DNA of 33,019 bases, taken from assembly GCA_003558435.1 (NCBI GenBank), contig PWLR01000136.1:1-33019 (forward strand), in the 5' to 3' direction. Under the pieces are notes generated by a model, which made no database searches, had not been told where the DNA came from, and was given only the letters and a program-made list of their open reading frames with translations. Within the stretch, counting starts at the first letter, position 1; each line of letters opens with the position of its first letter. The position numbers and the translations under genes were made by a program. Of the stretch, positions 8,495 to 16,670 are shown in pieces. This DNA is from Nitriliruptoraceae bacterium. Its GTDB lineage: Bacteria; Actinomycetota; Nitriliruptoria; Nitriliruptorales; Nitriliruptoraceae.

Positions 8495-8542
8495 TTGAGT
8501 AGTAGCCATTGTTTCGGGACCCTGGAGGTGCCCGGCAGCTAG
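8495..8542 (+). CDS. 15-residue small ORF with an extended Shine-Dalgarno
   Basis: TTG at 8495 to TAG at 8542 encodes MSSSHCFGTLEVPGS. Upstream, AGAAGGGAGGTGGTCC differs from the perfect complement of the 16S rRNA tail (AGAAAGGAGGTGATCC) only by two A-to-G changes, which still pair by G-U wobble, so 16 bases could pair. Spacing from GGAGG to TTG is seven bases. The stop codon lies in the loop of the following hairpin. It could be a leader peptide, or the tract may have a role other than translation. Confidence 0.4.
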   Translation: MSSSHCFGTLEVPGS

Positions 8543-8684
8543 TTGCCGGCGCTGGATCGCTCTAGCGAATCCAAGCCGGGTACCGCCCAAGGCATCGGTC
8601 GGGAACTCGTCCCGCTCGACGCTCCGGACCGCGACACCCGTCGCGACCGGCACGCGGTGCCAGAGGTTCCATCCAGCAACGCAT

Positions 8685-8711
8685 GAGGCGCGGCCCGTGG
8701 CCGCGCCTCTT
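8685..8711 (+). terminator. strong 11-bp hairpin terminator candidate
   Basis: GAGGCGCGGCC (8685-8695), loop CGT, GGCCGCGCCTC (8699-8709), then TT. The stem is perfect and GC-only apart from one A-T pair. The T-run is minimal, as is common in GC-rich bacteria. Confidence 0.6.
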
Positions 8712-8855
8712 GCGCGTCTCCGGGCCTCCCCCATGGACCCATGGACCTCCTTGCACGCAGATCCCGGGTCGTGAACGGAGCATGGATTCTCGGCACCGTT
8801 TGCGTGGATGCCACACACCTGGGAGGCTGCCGTCACCTGCGGCTGCGGAGGCCGA

Positions 8856-9992
8856 GTGGCTGACCAACATCACCGGCGCCGGAAGCTGCCCCCGGCGCTG
8901 CGAGCCGTGCTCGTGGGCGTGCTGCTGTATCTGTTCCTCGTCGGGGTCGGGCTGCTCGAGAACGGCATCGCCGCCCTCGGCGAGGGCTTCCAGGCGGGCC
9001 TGCTCGAACAGGTGTCGAACCCCCTGTCGGGCCTGTTCGCCGGGATCCTCGCCACGGTGCTCGTCCAGTCGTCGTCGGTGTCGACGGCCACGATCGTCGG
9101 CCTCGTCGGGGCGGGCACCCTGTCGGTCGAGTTCGCCGTGCCCATGATCATGGGCGCCAACATCGGAACCACGGTCACCAACACCCTCGCCGCGCTCGGC
9201 AACGTGCGCCGCTCCGAGGAGTTCCGCCGCGGGTTCGCCGGCGCCACCGTGCACGACGTGTTCAACGTGATGGCCGTGATCGTCCTGCTGCCCCTGGAGT
9301 TGGCGTTCGGACTGTTGAGCCGACCGGCCATCGCCCTGTCCGGGGTGTTGCGCGGCGGCGAGGTGGCCGCACCGGGGCAGAGCCCGATCCGGGCCGCGGT
9401 CAAGGCTCCGGTCGACGCGTTCAACGCCCTGATCGACCCCTCCGCTGCCGGCGGCGTGCTCATCGGCATCATCCTGCTCGGCACCGGGCTCGCCCTGATC
9501 TTCGTCGCGCTCGGAACCATCACCCGCAACATGCGGCTGCTCGTCGCCGGCAGCATGGAACGGGCCATGAACCGTCTGGTCGGACGCGGCGGGGGGGCCA
9601 TGGGGATCCTGGTGGGGATCGGCGTCACCGTCGCCGTGCAGTCGTCGACCATCACCACCTCGATCCTCGTGCCGTTGGTCGCCGCCGGCATCCTGACGTT
9701 GCGCAACGCCTACCCCATCACGCTCGGCGCGAACGTCGGGACCACGATCACGGCCCTGTTGGCCTCCCTCGCCGTGGTACGACCCGAGGGCCTGACCATC
9801 GCCCTCGTGCACACCATGTTCAACCTGACGGCGCTCGCCCTGATCTACCCGGTCCCCGCGGTCCGCTACATCCCGGTGACGGTCGCTGAACGCTTGGCCG
9901 CAGCGGCGACCGAGCACCGGTCCCTCATCGTGGCGTATGTTGCGGGACTCTTCCTCGTGGTGCCGCTGCTCGGCATCTTCTTCCTCGACTAG
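8856..9992 (+). CDS. Na+/phosphate cotransporter family protein (NptA/PF02690 type)
   Basis: Polytopic membrane protein of 378 residues with the two inverted-repeat signatures of the family: VLVQSSSVSTATIVG with GANIGTTVTNT in the first half, VAVQSSTITTSILVP with GANVGTTITAL in the second. The QSS motifs bind Na+ and phosphate in homologues, so the likely role is sodium-coupled phosphate movement. Start: GTG at 8856 has CGGAGG just upstream; the in-frame ATG at 8808 has no ribosome site and adds a Cys-rich hydrophilic stretch. It is followed 11 bases later by a PhoU-like gene, a pairing frequent in this family (often as a fusion), which supports phosphate as substrate. Confidence 0.88.
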   Translation: MADQHHRRRKLPPALRAVLVGVLLYLFLVGVGLLENGIAALGEGFQAGLLEQVSNPLSGLFAGILATVLVQSSSVSTATIVGLVGAGTLSVEFAVPMIMGANIGTTVTNTLAALGNVRRSEEFRRGFAGATVHDVFNVMAVIVLLPLELAFGLLSRPAIALSGVLRGGEVAAPGQSPIRAAVKAPVDAFNALIDPSAAGGVLIGIILLGTGLALIFVALGTITRNMRLLVAGSMERAMNRLVGRGGGAMGILVGIGVTVAVQSSTITTSILVPLVAAGILTLRNAYPITLGANVGTTITALLASLAVVRPEGLTIALVHTMFNLTALALIYPVPAVRYIPVTVAERLAAAATEHRSLIVAYVAGLFLVVPLLGIFFLD

Positions 9993-10003
9993 GAGCGACG
10001 ACG

Positions 10004-10675
10004 ATGGCTTTCAGCTTCCTCAGGCGAGGCTCGGGCTCCGACGACCGGCTCGACCACATCGAGGCGACGATCCAGCAGATGCTGGCCGACGACCGCGAGG
10101 CGTTCGACCTCGCGATGTCGGCCCTGCTCGGCGACGTGGAAGCGAAGGCGGTCCGTAAGAAGGTCAAGGCGACCGACCTGCGCGTCAACGAGGGCGAACG
10201 GTCGATCCGACGCGACCTGGTCGTCCACGCGAGTGTGGTCGGATCGTTCGACAGCCCCGCACTGTTCGTCTACATGTCCATCGTGAAGGACATCGAACGC
10301 ATCGGCGACTACGCCAAGAACCTGCTGGACCTCGCACGGGACGGGGCCGACCTCGGCGACCACCCCGACTGGCGTGCGCGCTGGCAGCAGGCCGCGGAGA
10401 TGATCACGGCGACCGCGGAGGCGTTCGAGGCCCGCGACCTCGCTCAGGCCAAGGCGCTGATATCCGCAGGCGACGAGCTGCTCGACCGGTACGACGACGA
10501 GGTCTCGGAACTCGTCAAGCACGGTCACGGGCAGCCGGAGGCGGTCGCCCGTGCGCTGGCGCTTCGCTACCTCAAGCGGATCGTTGCGCACCTGACCAAC
10601 GTGCTGTCGTCGATCGTGATGCCGCTCGACCGCATCGACTACTTCGACGAGGATCCCGAGGATCGCGAGGCCTGA
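10004..10675 (+). CDS. PhoU-domain protein
   Basis: 223 residues, predicted all-helical and cytoplasmic, with the PhoU signature SIVKDIERIGDYAKNLLDLA (the E/DxxxD metal-binding helix) and a second helical repeat around LRYLKRIVAHLTNVLSSIVMP. PhoU proteins restrain phosphate uptake and signalling; here it probably regulates the adjacent Na/Pi cotransporter rather than a Pst system, because no pst or phoR gene is near. Start ATG at 10004 with AGGAG upstream. The tail DYFDEDPEDREA is acidic. Confidence 0.87.
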   Translation: MAFSFLRRGSGSDDRLDHIEATIQQMLADDREAFDLAMSALLGDVEAKAVRKKVKATDLRVNEGERSIRRDLVVHASVVGSFDSPALFVYMSIVKDIERIGDYAKNLLDLARDGADLGDHPDWRARWQQAAEMITATAEAFEARDLAQAKALISAGDELLDRYDDEVSELVKHGHGQPEAVARALALRYLKRIVAHLTNVLSSIVMPLDRIDYFDEDPEDREA

Positions 10676-10704
10676 GGTTCGGGCTGACCCCGGATCCGCG
10701 ACAC

Positions 10705-11433
10705 TCAGCGACCGAGCAGCGAACTCCTGAGAAGCACGTCGTCGCCCGGTCGATCTGCGGGTGCGCTCTCGCGGGTGACGATCAGTTCGCGTCCACCCGG
10801 ATCGGCGACCGTGGTCGCGAACGCATCGTCCTCGAGCTGCTGCGGCCCGAGGAGGACCACGGCGGTGATGCCGTCCTCGACGTCCTCGACACCGAGGAAC
10901 CACGCCACGAACACCTCGTCCGCGGCCGGCGGGTCGACACCCGCCAGGCTCAGCGCCACCTGCTCCCCGTCGGCGACCGCGAGCCCCGAGAGGCCCGAGG
11001 CCAGCTCCAGCTCCAGGGGCACGCCGTTGGCGAAGGCCTCCAGCGTGGCCCCCCGGTCCTCCGCGACGGCGAAGTAGCTCGCGGAGACCTCGCGCAGGTG
11101 GAGGTTCCAGAAGGCCATGGCGGCAGCGAGCACCACCACGACCACGGTCGCGACGGTGACGTGGCGCACCGTGATCCGCTGTCCACCGGTCGGGAACGGC
11201 TCCTGGCCCCGATCGACCCGGCGAGGGGTCTCGGTGCGGACCTGCGCACGGGCCAACTCGTCACGCTCGGCATCGGCGAGGTCCGCGGCGATGCCACGCA
11301 GTTCGGCCACGCGGGCACGACATCCGCGACAGCCGAGCAGGTGGGAACGGAACCTGGACGCGTCGGCGCCCGGCAGGTCGCCCAGCACATGGCCGACGAC
11401 CAGCCGTTCGAAGTCTGCGTGCTCCTCTGTCAT
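10705..11433 (-). CDS. membrane anti-sigma factor with zinc-binding domain (RskA-like)
   Basis: 242 residues from ATG at 11433. The N-terminal ZAS domain carries H-x3-C-x2-C (H31, C35, C38). A single membrane helix lies at about 91-110 (HVTVATVVVVVLAAAMAFW), and the outer domain resembles the C-terminal domain of anti-sigma-K factors (ASYFAVAEDRGATLEAF... VFVAWFLG). Such proteins hold an ECF sigma factor at the membrane until proteolysis releases it. No sigma factor gene lies next to it, so the partner is elsewhere. TACGCT seven bases before the ATG indicates a leaderless transcript, so the frame extension upstream of 11433 is not used. Confidence 0.82.
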   Translation of the reverse strand: MTEEHADFERLVVGHVLGDLPGADASRFRSHLLGCRGCRARVAELRGIAADLADAERDELARAQVRTETPRRVDRGQEPFPTGGQRITVRHVTVATVVVVVLAAAMAFWNLHLREVSASYFAVAEDRGATLEAFANGVPLELELASGLSGLAVADGEQVALSLAGVDPPAADEVFVAWFLGVEDVEDGITAVVLLGPQQLEDDAFATTVADPGGRELIVTRESAPADRPGDDVLLRSSLLGR

Positions 11434-11440
11434 CGCCCGG

Positions 11441-11446
11441 AGCGTA
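11441..11446 (-). promoter_or_regulatory. -10 element TACGCT for a leaderless anti-sigma mRNA
   Basis: On the minus strand TACGCT is separated from the ATG at 11433 by seven bases, the spacing expected when transcription begins at the A of the start codon. There is no Shine-Dalgarno. Confidence 0.5.
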
Positions 11447-11512
11447 CGCCGTGACCGCGGGCGCGTCTGTGTCCGACCGGGTGCGTGGCACTGGCCGCGC
11501 ACGACACCTCGC

Positions 11513-12796
11513 TCAGCAGGGTGATCCGGAGAGATACTGGCGCGGGTTGACGGCGGAACCGTTCACCCGGATCTCCAGGTGCAGATGCGGTCCCGTGGAG
11601 TTGCCGGTGCTCCCGACGTAGCCGATGGTCTGCCCGCGCGAGACCTGTGCACCCTGACCGACCGCGAAGCGGCTCTGATGGGCGTAGGCGGTCACGGCAC
11701 CGCCGTGGTCGATGAGCGTCAGGTTGCCGTAGCCGCCCTGCCAGCCGGCGAAGATCACCCGGCCCGCCTTCGCGGCACCGATCGGGGTCCCCGTCGAGGC
11801 CCCCTGGTCGATCCCACGGTGGATGCGCCCCCAGCGTGGTCCGTACTCCGAGGTCACCGGCGCGCACATCGGCCAGGCGTAGCCGCCGGACGCCACGGCG
11901 CCACCACCCGACGAACCCCCGGGATCGCCACCCGAGGAGCCGCCGCTGGCCGACGGAGCCGCCACCGAAGCGGCGGCCCTGCGCTCCGCCTCGGCACGTT
12001 GTCGAGCCTGGTCCTGCTGCTGGGCGCGGATCAGCGCCTCCAGGCGCTCCTCCTCCACCTCGAGGTCGTCCTGTTGCTCGGCGAGTCGTTCGGTCCTGGC
12101 CTGCGCGTCGGCAGCCGCCAGGGCCCGGCTCGAACGCAACGCGTCGGCCTCCTGCCGGATCAACACCTGCTCGGCCAACCGGTCCTCGAGCTCGCGCTGC
12201 TCGGCCGCGAGTCGATCACGCTCGGCGGCGACCCCGATGCGGGCGGCCTCGAGCCGTTCCAGGTCGACCTGATCACCCTCCGTCAGACGCTCGAGCAGCA
12301 CGGTGCGGGCGATGGCCTCGTCGGCATCACCGGAGGACAACAGGTGTTCGATGCTGAGTTCCGGCCCCTGCATGTACAGCCGTGCGATGCGACCCGCGAA
12401 CGCGTCCTGGAGGACCTCGGCGTCGTGTTCGACCGTGGCCAGACGCCGTTCGGCGTCCCGCACCGAGGCGCGCTGCCGCTCGACCGCCGACGCGACGTCG
12501 TTGAGGATGCGCTCGATGTCAGCGAGCGCAGCCTCCGCAGCATCGAGCTCACCCTCGGCATCCCGTTGCCGGCCCTCCGCATCCTCGAGCTGCTCGCCGA
12601 TCGCGGCGAGTTGCTCGCGTGCGGCCGAGAGCTGTTCGGCGTCGCCCTGTTGCGCCATCGCACGGTCGATCGGAGCGGACACCGCCAGACCCGACGCCAT
12701 CGCGAGGGCGGCCACCACGCTCACCACGAGGCGCACCCGTCGGCCCCGGAACGGACCGGAGGCTGTGTGCGCGGGCGTGTTCCGGGCAGGAAGCAA
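11513..12796 (-). CDS. secreted M23 murein hydrolase/activator with coiled coil (EnvC/NlpD-like)
   Basis: 427 residues: signal peptide (hydrophobic VVSVVAALAMASGLAV, cleavage probably near AMA-QQ), a long Glu/Arg/Ala-rich coiled coil at about 50-275, a Gly/Ser linker, then a C-terminal LytM/M23 domain. Zinc ligands and catalytic residues are complete: H326-x3-D330 (HRGID), H373 in AYAHQ, H404 and H406 in HLHLE. It could cleave peptidoglycan crosslinks or activate an amidase. The start is taken as TTG at 12796, with AGGT a few bases upstream; GTG at 12736 would give a shorter signal peptide. It diverges from the VanW/peptidoglycan-binding gene. No c-di-AMP riboswitch, common before actinobacterial wall hydrolases, is visible. 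Confidence 0.88.
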   Translation of the reverse strand: MLPARNTPAHTASGPFRGRRVRLVVSVVAALAMASGLAVSAPIDRAMAQQGDAEQLSAAREQLAAIGEQLEDAEGRQRDAEGELDAAEAALADIERILNDVASAVERQRASVRDAERRLATVEHDAEVLQDAFAGRIARLYMQGPELSIEHLLSSGDADEAIARTVLLERLTEGDQVDLERLEAARIGVAAERDRLAAEQRELEDRLAEQVLIRQEADALRSSRALAAADAQARTERLAEQQDDLEVEEERLEALIRAQQQDQARQRAEAERRAAASVAAPSASGGSSGGDPGGSSGGGAVASGGYAWPMCAPVTSEYGPRWGRIHRGIDQGASTGTPIGAAKAGRVIFAGWQGGYGNLTLIDHGGAVTAYAHQSRFAVGQGAQVSRGQTIGYVGSTGNSTGPHLHLEIRVNGSAVNPRQYLSGSPC

Positions 12797-13064
12797 AGCG
12801 GACCTGACGCATGACGGGAACTCGGATGACGACGGCGGCGGCCCCGGTGCGTGCCGGTCGCGGCGTCAGGGCGGTGCCGGGACGTGCCCTGTCCCGGACA
12901 GGCGAAGGATATCTCCATCGAGTTCACCTGGCCCACTCGTCGGCCCCTGTCCGATAGGACGGTTGCACGCCGCGTCGGTGAACGACGGTCCGAGAGTGCC
13001 TGCTTGCTACGCTCCACGGTCCGCCCGCTACCGCGGGCTCGCTTCCCGGGGGTCGTTGCGCACC
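12797..13064. promoter_or_regulatory. divergent promoter region with CCTGTCC dyads
   Basis: 268 bases between two cell-wall genes. CCTGTCC-C-GGACAGG (12888-12902) is a perfect dyad; CCTGTCC recurs at 12946-12952 followed by GATAGGAC, forming a second dyad (GTCC GATA GGAC, 12949-12960). A CCGGGAC/GTCCCGG pair (12877-12897) overlaps the first. Candidate -10s are TATCCT (12911-12906, minus) and TACGCT (13008-13013, plus). Confidence 0.35.
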
Positions 13065-14945
13065 ATGAGCACACCATCGCCGACGTCTGCTGCGCCCTCC
13101 CGCTGGTCGTCGCTCCCTGCTGCTGCGCGTTACGGCATCCTCGGGCTCGGCATCCTCGTGCTGCTCTGCGCGGTGGCCATCGCGAGCCTGTGGTTCGTGC
13201 AACGCGACCGCGCCCTGCCCAACACCGAGCTCGCCGGCATCGCGGTCGGCAACATGACCGCCGACGAGATCCGCACCGCGGTGGCGCCGGTGGCGAAGGA
13301 GCGGGTCGCCGACGAGACGGTGTTCACCTTCGAGGGCGAGGAGTTCGTCCTGCTGCCGACCGACGTCGGGTACGAGGTCGATCTCGACGCCACCATCGCC
13401 GAAGCCATGGCTCGCGGGCGTCAGGGTCTTCCCGGGGACCTGGCCGTCAGGGTCCGCTCGTACCGCACCTCGGCCTCGTACCCGTTGCAGGAGCGGCCGG
13501 ATCAGGGTGCGTTGGACGCCTGGATCACCGACCTCGCCGACCGCCTCGACCGTGACGAGATCCGGGGCGATGTCGAGATCGACCGCGACGATGCGAGCGT
13601 GTCGCTGATCTCCTCGCAAGGTCTGGTGGTCGTGGACCGGGAGGAGCTGCGGAGCATCGCACTCGACGCCCTGGTGGCACCCGGGGCCGAGGAACTGGTG
13701 ATCCCCGCCGCGACCACGCAACCCCTGATCGCCGAGGCGGAACTCGTCGCGCTCCAGGAACGACTCGAACGGGCCTTCGAGGGTCCCTTCACCTTCCGTT
13801 CGGGCGACGAGGAACTCGTGCTCGAGCCGCGCGATCTGGCGCGCCTGGCCGAGGTCGTCGAGACCGAGGGTGGCGCGACCGGCACCACGCTGGAGATGCG
13901 CGTGACCAGCGAGAACGTCGAGGAGGTCATGGGCGAGGTCGCCCCGGGACGCTTCGACGTCGCCGCGCGCAACGCGACCTACAGCGCCAACCGGACCCCG
14001 CCCTCGGGTTTCGATGCCCAGTCAGACGGGACCTATCGGCCCGTCGAGGCATCGGTGTCCATCGAGGGCGGACGGCTCGGCGCTCGGTTCGATGCGGAGA
14101 CGACCGCGACCCAGCTCACCGAACTGCTGCGCGAAGGTGCCCGCGAGGCCGGCATCCGACTCGAGGAGGTCGAGCCGGACCTCAGCCCGGAACGGGCCGA
14201 GCAGCTGCGACCCACCCACGCCATCGGCACGTTCACCACCTACTTCCAGGCCGGCGGGGTCCGCAACGAGAACATCGCCCTGCTGGCGGACACCGTCGAC
14301 GGCACGCTCGTGATGCCCGGCGAGCAGTTCTCCATCAACGCGATCTCCGGCGAACGCACCTGCGAGAAGGGGTACCAGCCCGCCGGCACGATCGTCGGTG
14401 GCGAACTGGTCGATACCTGCGGCGGCGGCACCTCCCAGTTCGGGACCACCACGTTCAACGCGGCGTTCTTCGCGGGCGTGGCGCTCGACGACTGGCGGGC
14501 GCACTCCTGGTACATCAGTCGCTATCCGATGGGACGCGAGGCCACGCTCTCGTTCCCGGTGTTGGACGTCAAGTGGACCAACACCACCGATGGCGCGATC
14601 CTGGTCAAGACGGCCAACACCTCGACCTCGGTCACCGTCACCCTCTACGGCCAGCCGCTGGCGACGGCCGTGAGCGCCACCCACGGCTCGCCCACGGCCG
14701 AACGATCCTTCGAGACCGACGTGCGCACCACCTCGTCGCTGCGTCAGGGGCAGGAGAACGTCATCCAGGCCGGCGCCGTGGGGTTCACCGTCAGGGTCAC
14801 GCGTGACGTCGAGCTGCGAGGCGGTGGTGAGGACTCCCGGACCATCACCACGGTGTACGTACCGCAGACCCGGATCGTTGAACGAGGGTCGCGTTCGCCG
14901 ACGGCCCCGGAGCCCGACGAGGACGACGAGCAGGACGACGACTGA
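13065..14945 (+). CDS. VanW-family membrane-anchored protein with peptidoglycan-binding domains
   Basis: 626 residues from ATG at 13065. A short cytoplasmic N-terminus is followed by one membrane helix (about 23-46, YGILGLGILVLLCAVAIASLWFV), then two extracellular repeats resembling the PG_binding_4/YoaR domain (each opening with a NxELAGIxVGxxTxxE-like strand or an equivalent), and a VanW domain at about 384-512 with PGEQFSINAISGERT, GGGTSQFGTTTFNAAFFAGV and SWYISRYPMGREA. The tail ends in acidic PEPDEDDEQDDD. The family is linked to vancomycin clusters by name only; it probably acts in peptidoglycan maintenance. The frame is open far upstream to 12303, but that region is the antisense of the M23 gene. 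Confidence 0.85.
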   Translation: MSTPSPTSAAPSRWSSLPAAARYGILGLGILVLLCAVAIASLWFVQRDRALPNTELAGIAVGNMTADEIRTAVAPVAKERVADETVFTFEGEEFVLLPTDVGYEVDLDATIAEAMARGRQGLPGDLAVRVRSYRTSASYPLQERPDQGALDAWITDLADRLDRDEIRGDVEIDRDDASVSLISSQGLVVVDREELRSIALDALVAPGAEELVIPAATTQPLIAEAELVALQERLERAFEGPFTFRSGDEELVLEPRDLARLAEVVETEGGATGTTLEMRVTSENVEEVMGEVAPGRFDVAARNATYSANRTPPSGFDAQSDGTYRPVEASVSIEGGRLGARFDAETTATQLTELLREGAREAGIRLEEVEPDLSPERAEQLRPTHAIGTFTTYFQAGGVRNENIALLADTVDGTLVMPGEQFSINAISGERTCEKGYQPAGTIVGGELVDTCGGGTSQFGTTTFNAAFFAGVALDDWRAHSWYISRYPMGREATLSFPVLDVKWTNTTDGAILVKTANTSTSVTVTLYGQPLATAVSATHGSPTAERSFETDVRTTSSLRQGQENVIQAGAVGFTVRVTRDVELRGGGEDSRTITTVYVPQTRIVERGSRSPTAPEPDEDDEQDDD

Positions 14946-14973
14946 CGCCCGCAGCCGTGCACGGCGCGACCGA

Positions 14974-15555
14974 TCAGGACACGCGGCGGCGGCGCACTCC
15001 CGGCGGACGGCCCCAGATGCGGGGCACGTCGTCACCGGCGGTCGAGGTGTTGCGGGCCTCACCCCCGCCCCGGCCGGTCACGTCCGGAGACGACACGAGC
15101 ACCGGCCCCGTGGGCACCGGCTCAGGGCTCGCCTCGGGCTCCGGGCTCGCCTCGGGGGCGACCGCTGACGCCCCCGGGGGGATGGCGGCCTGATCGTCCT
15201 CCGGCAGCAGCAGCAGCAACGGCCGACGCCACCGCCCCTGCGGTTCCGTGCTCCAGCCATCGAGCTGCGCGCGCACACGACGACCCGCATCCAGGCGGGG
15301 CGCGACCCGTGCGGCCACCCCCCGGTCGAGGTAGCCGATGCGCCACCGCGCCCCACTGCTGGGCGAGGCCCACACGGCCACCGCGAGCGGATCCGCCGGG
15401 TTGTCGGGCTCACGCGCGAGCTCGGCAGGGAGTCCGGCCACCGGCCCCTCGCCCCCCGGCGGGGGCGACGCGAACGCATACCCGCGCACCGGGGTGCGGA
15501 AGGCCCGGATCGGGATCATCGGGATCATGTTGCTCCGGTCGACGGCGGTGCTCAT
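14974..15555 (-). CDS. stand-alone HIRAN-domain protein
   Basis: 193 residues from ATG at 15555 (an ATG at 15570 is possible). Residues about 20-105 fit a HIRAN domain: VRGYAFASPP, then the hallmark LAREPDNPADPLAVAVW and WRIGYLDRGVAARVAPRL. HIRAN domains bind DNA 3' ends in helicases such as HLTF, or occur alone in bacteria with unknown partners. The C-terminal half is a flexible Pro/Glu/Ala tail (PEASPEPEASPEP) ending in a basic RRPPGVRRRRVS-like stretch that could bind nucleic acid. The RecB-like nuclease gene lies 92 bases upstream on the same strand, so a DNA-repair role is plausible but unproven. The ORF further upstream to 15888 is a shadow of that nuclease gene. Confidence 0.72.
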   Translation of the reverse strand: MSTAVDRSNMIPMIPIRAFRTPVRGYAFASPPPGGEGPVAGLPAELAREPDNPADPLAVAVWASPSSGARWRIGYLDRGVAARVAPRLDAGRRVRAQLDGWSTEPQGRWRRPLLLLLPEDDQAAIPPGASAVAPEASPEPEASPEPVPTGPVLVSSPDVTGRGGGEARNTSTAGDDVPRIWGRPPGVRRRRVS

Positions 15556-15647
15556 GGTGGTCGGCCTCATCTCGATCGTGTGTGGCTGGATGTGGTGGCT
15601 GTCTCGGTCATGAGCCGAGCATGCCACGCCCCTGTGACAGCCATCGC

Positions 15648-16670
15648 TCAACCGGAGACCGCATCGAGCTCCGCGGCGGCCACCGAACAACCGGGCCGCC
15701 GCAGGCAGGAGTAGCACCCCATCCCGGCCGCCAGCCGTAGCTCGTCCTCCGGAGCGTCGGGCGCCACCCCGTGGAGGCGGACCAACTGGGCGACCGTGTC
15801 CACCACCCGCCGGGCGATCGACTCGAGCACCTCCGGGCGCAGCTCCTCGGCCTCGGATCGTCCCTCCGTGACGTAGAACGTCGCCCATCGGAACGGTGGC
15901 CGGCCCTCGTGGAGGGTGAGCAACAACGCGTAGAAGCGCAGCTCCTGACGGTCGTGCTCGGCACGCGGCCGCCCGGTCTTGAGATCGACCAGCAAGCTCC
16001 GGGCGCGATCGTCGTCGCGGCGGCTCTCGATCACCAGGTCGGGTGCGCCGCGCAGCACCACCCGGCGTCCGGCGAGCGGGATCTCGACCGCGCGGTCGAT
16101 GCGCAGGTGCACGGCCTCGGGTGGCAGCGGTGGCCAGACCTCGCGGAACGTCTCGACCAGGTCACCGACCTCGGCGCGCATCACGACGGCGTCCGCGGCA
16201 GGTAGGCGGTTGATCCACGCCGACCGCGAGCGCGGGTCCCCCGGTCGGCGGCTGGCGGCGTCGTGCCAGACCGCCGCGACGAGCTCGTCCGACGTGAGGG
16301 TGCGTGCCCCGGCCAGGTCGGCCGCGATGGCCTCGTGGGCCAGCACCCCGCGCACGTTCGCGGGCGTGTGCTCGAAGGGCGCGGGCGCGAGCTGCAGCCC
16401 GTCGCAGCTGAACCGGTCCAGGGTCGTCTTGGTGATCGACACCCGCCCGCCCCGGTGCTGCGCCGCGACGTCGGGCAGCTCCGGTCGCAGCTCGGCGAGA
16501 CCGTTCTCGAGGATGCCGAGCAGGTCCCGGGCGAGCCCCGGGGGTACCTGCGGACGTGGCTGCCCCCAACCCAGCAATCCGTGCACGAGGCGGTCGCGGG
16601 CCGGGGTCGAGGTGTCGATGGGGGGCACGGGTCCGGGTCCTCGCTCCCGTTCGGGCGTGGGCGGCGTCAC
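15648..16670 (-). CDS. RecB/Cas4-like PD-(D/E)XK nuclease with Fe-S cluster
   Basis: 340 residues from GTG at 16670, which overlaps the stop of the DsbA-like gene (GTGA). The nuclease core has H112 in GVLAHEAIA, D211 in RGAPDLVIE, and D229-x-K231 in LLVDLKTGRP, the PD-(D/E)XK triad. Four cysteines, C89 and C319-x2-C322-x5-C328, match the iron-sulphur staple of AddB and Cas4. Such proteins resect or trim DNA ends. No helicase, AddA or CRISPR locus is near, so the partner is unknown. The frame continues to 16934, but this extra part is the antisense of the DsbA-like gene and low-complexity. Confidence 0.85.
   Translation of the reverse strand: MTPPTPERERGPGPVPPIDTSTPARDRLVHGLLGWGQPRPQVPPGLARDLLGILENGLAELRPELPDVAAQHRGGRVSITKTTLDRFSCDGLQLAPAPFEHTPANVRGVLAHEAIAADLAGARTLTSDELVAAVWHDAASRRPGDPRSRSAWINRLPAADAVVMRAEVGDLVETFREVWPPLPPEAVHLRIDRAVEIPLAGRRVVLRGAPDLVIESRRDDDRARSLLVDLKTGRPRAEHDRQELRFYALLLTLHEGRPPFRWATFYVTEGRSEAEELRPEVLESIARRVVDTVAQLVRLHGVAPDAPEDELRLAAGMGCYSCLRRPGCSVAAAELDAVSG

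Larger units (their letters stand above)
8477..8712 (+). ncRNA. candidate structured RNA containing a leader peptide
   Basis: Gene-free stretch between the tRNA and the Na/Pi cotransporter gene, with four regular stem-loops in one orientation: 8532-8549 (CCGGCA/TGCCGG), 8600-8614 (CGGGA/TCCCG), 8630-8645 (CGCGAC/GTCGCG) and the terminator-like 8685-8709. It opens with a purine-rich tract complementary to the 16S rRNA 3' end and a 15-codon ORF. The layout is that of a transcribed, translated leader or small RNA. It does not match an RNA family I can name, and no promoter is clear. Confidence 0.35.

Noticed and set aside
8562-9917. 451-codon minus-strand ORF opposite the Na/Pi cotransporter gene
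   Set aside because: His/Asp/Gly-rich antisense translation; the plus strand has both QSS motifs.
12303-13064. Upstream extension of the VanW-family ORF
   Set aside because: It runs antisense through the M23 coiled-coil region and the divergent promoter.
12797-13064. c-di-AMP (ydaO) riboswitch upstream of the M23 gene
   Set aside because: The conserved core sequences of that riboswitch are not visible; only short dyads are present.
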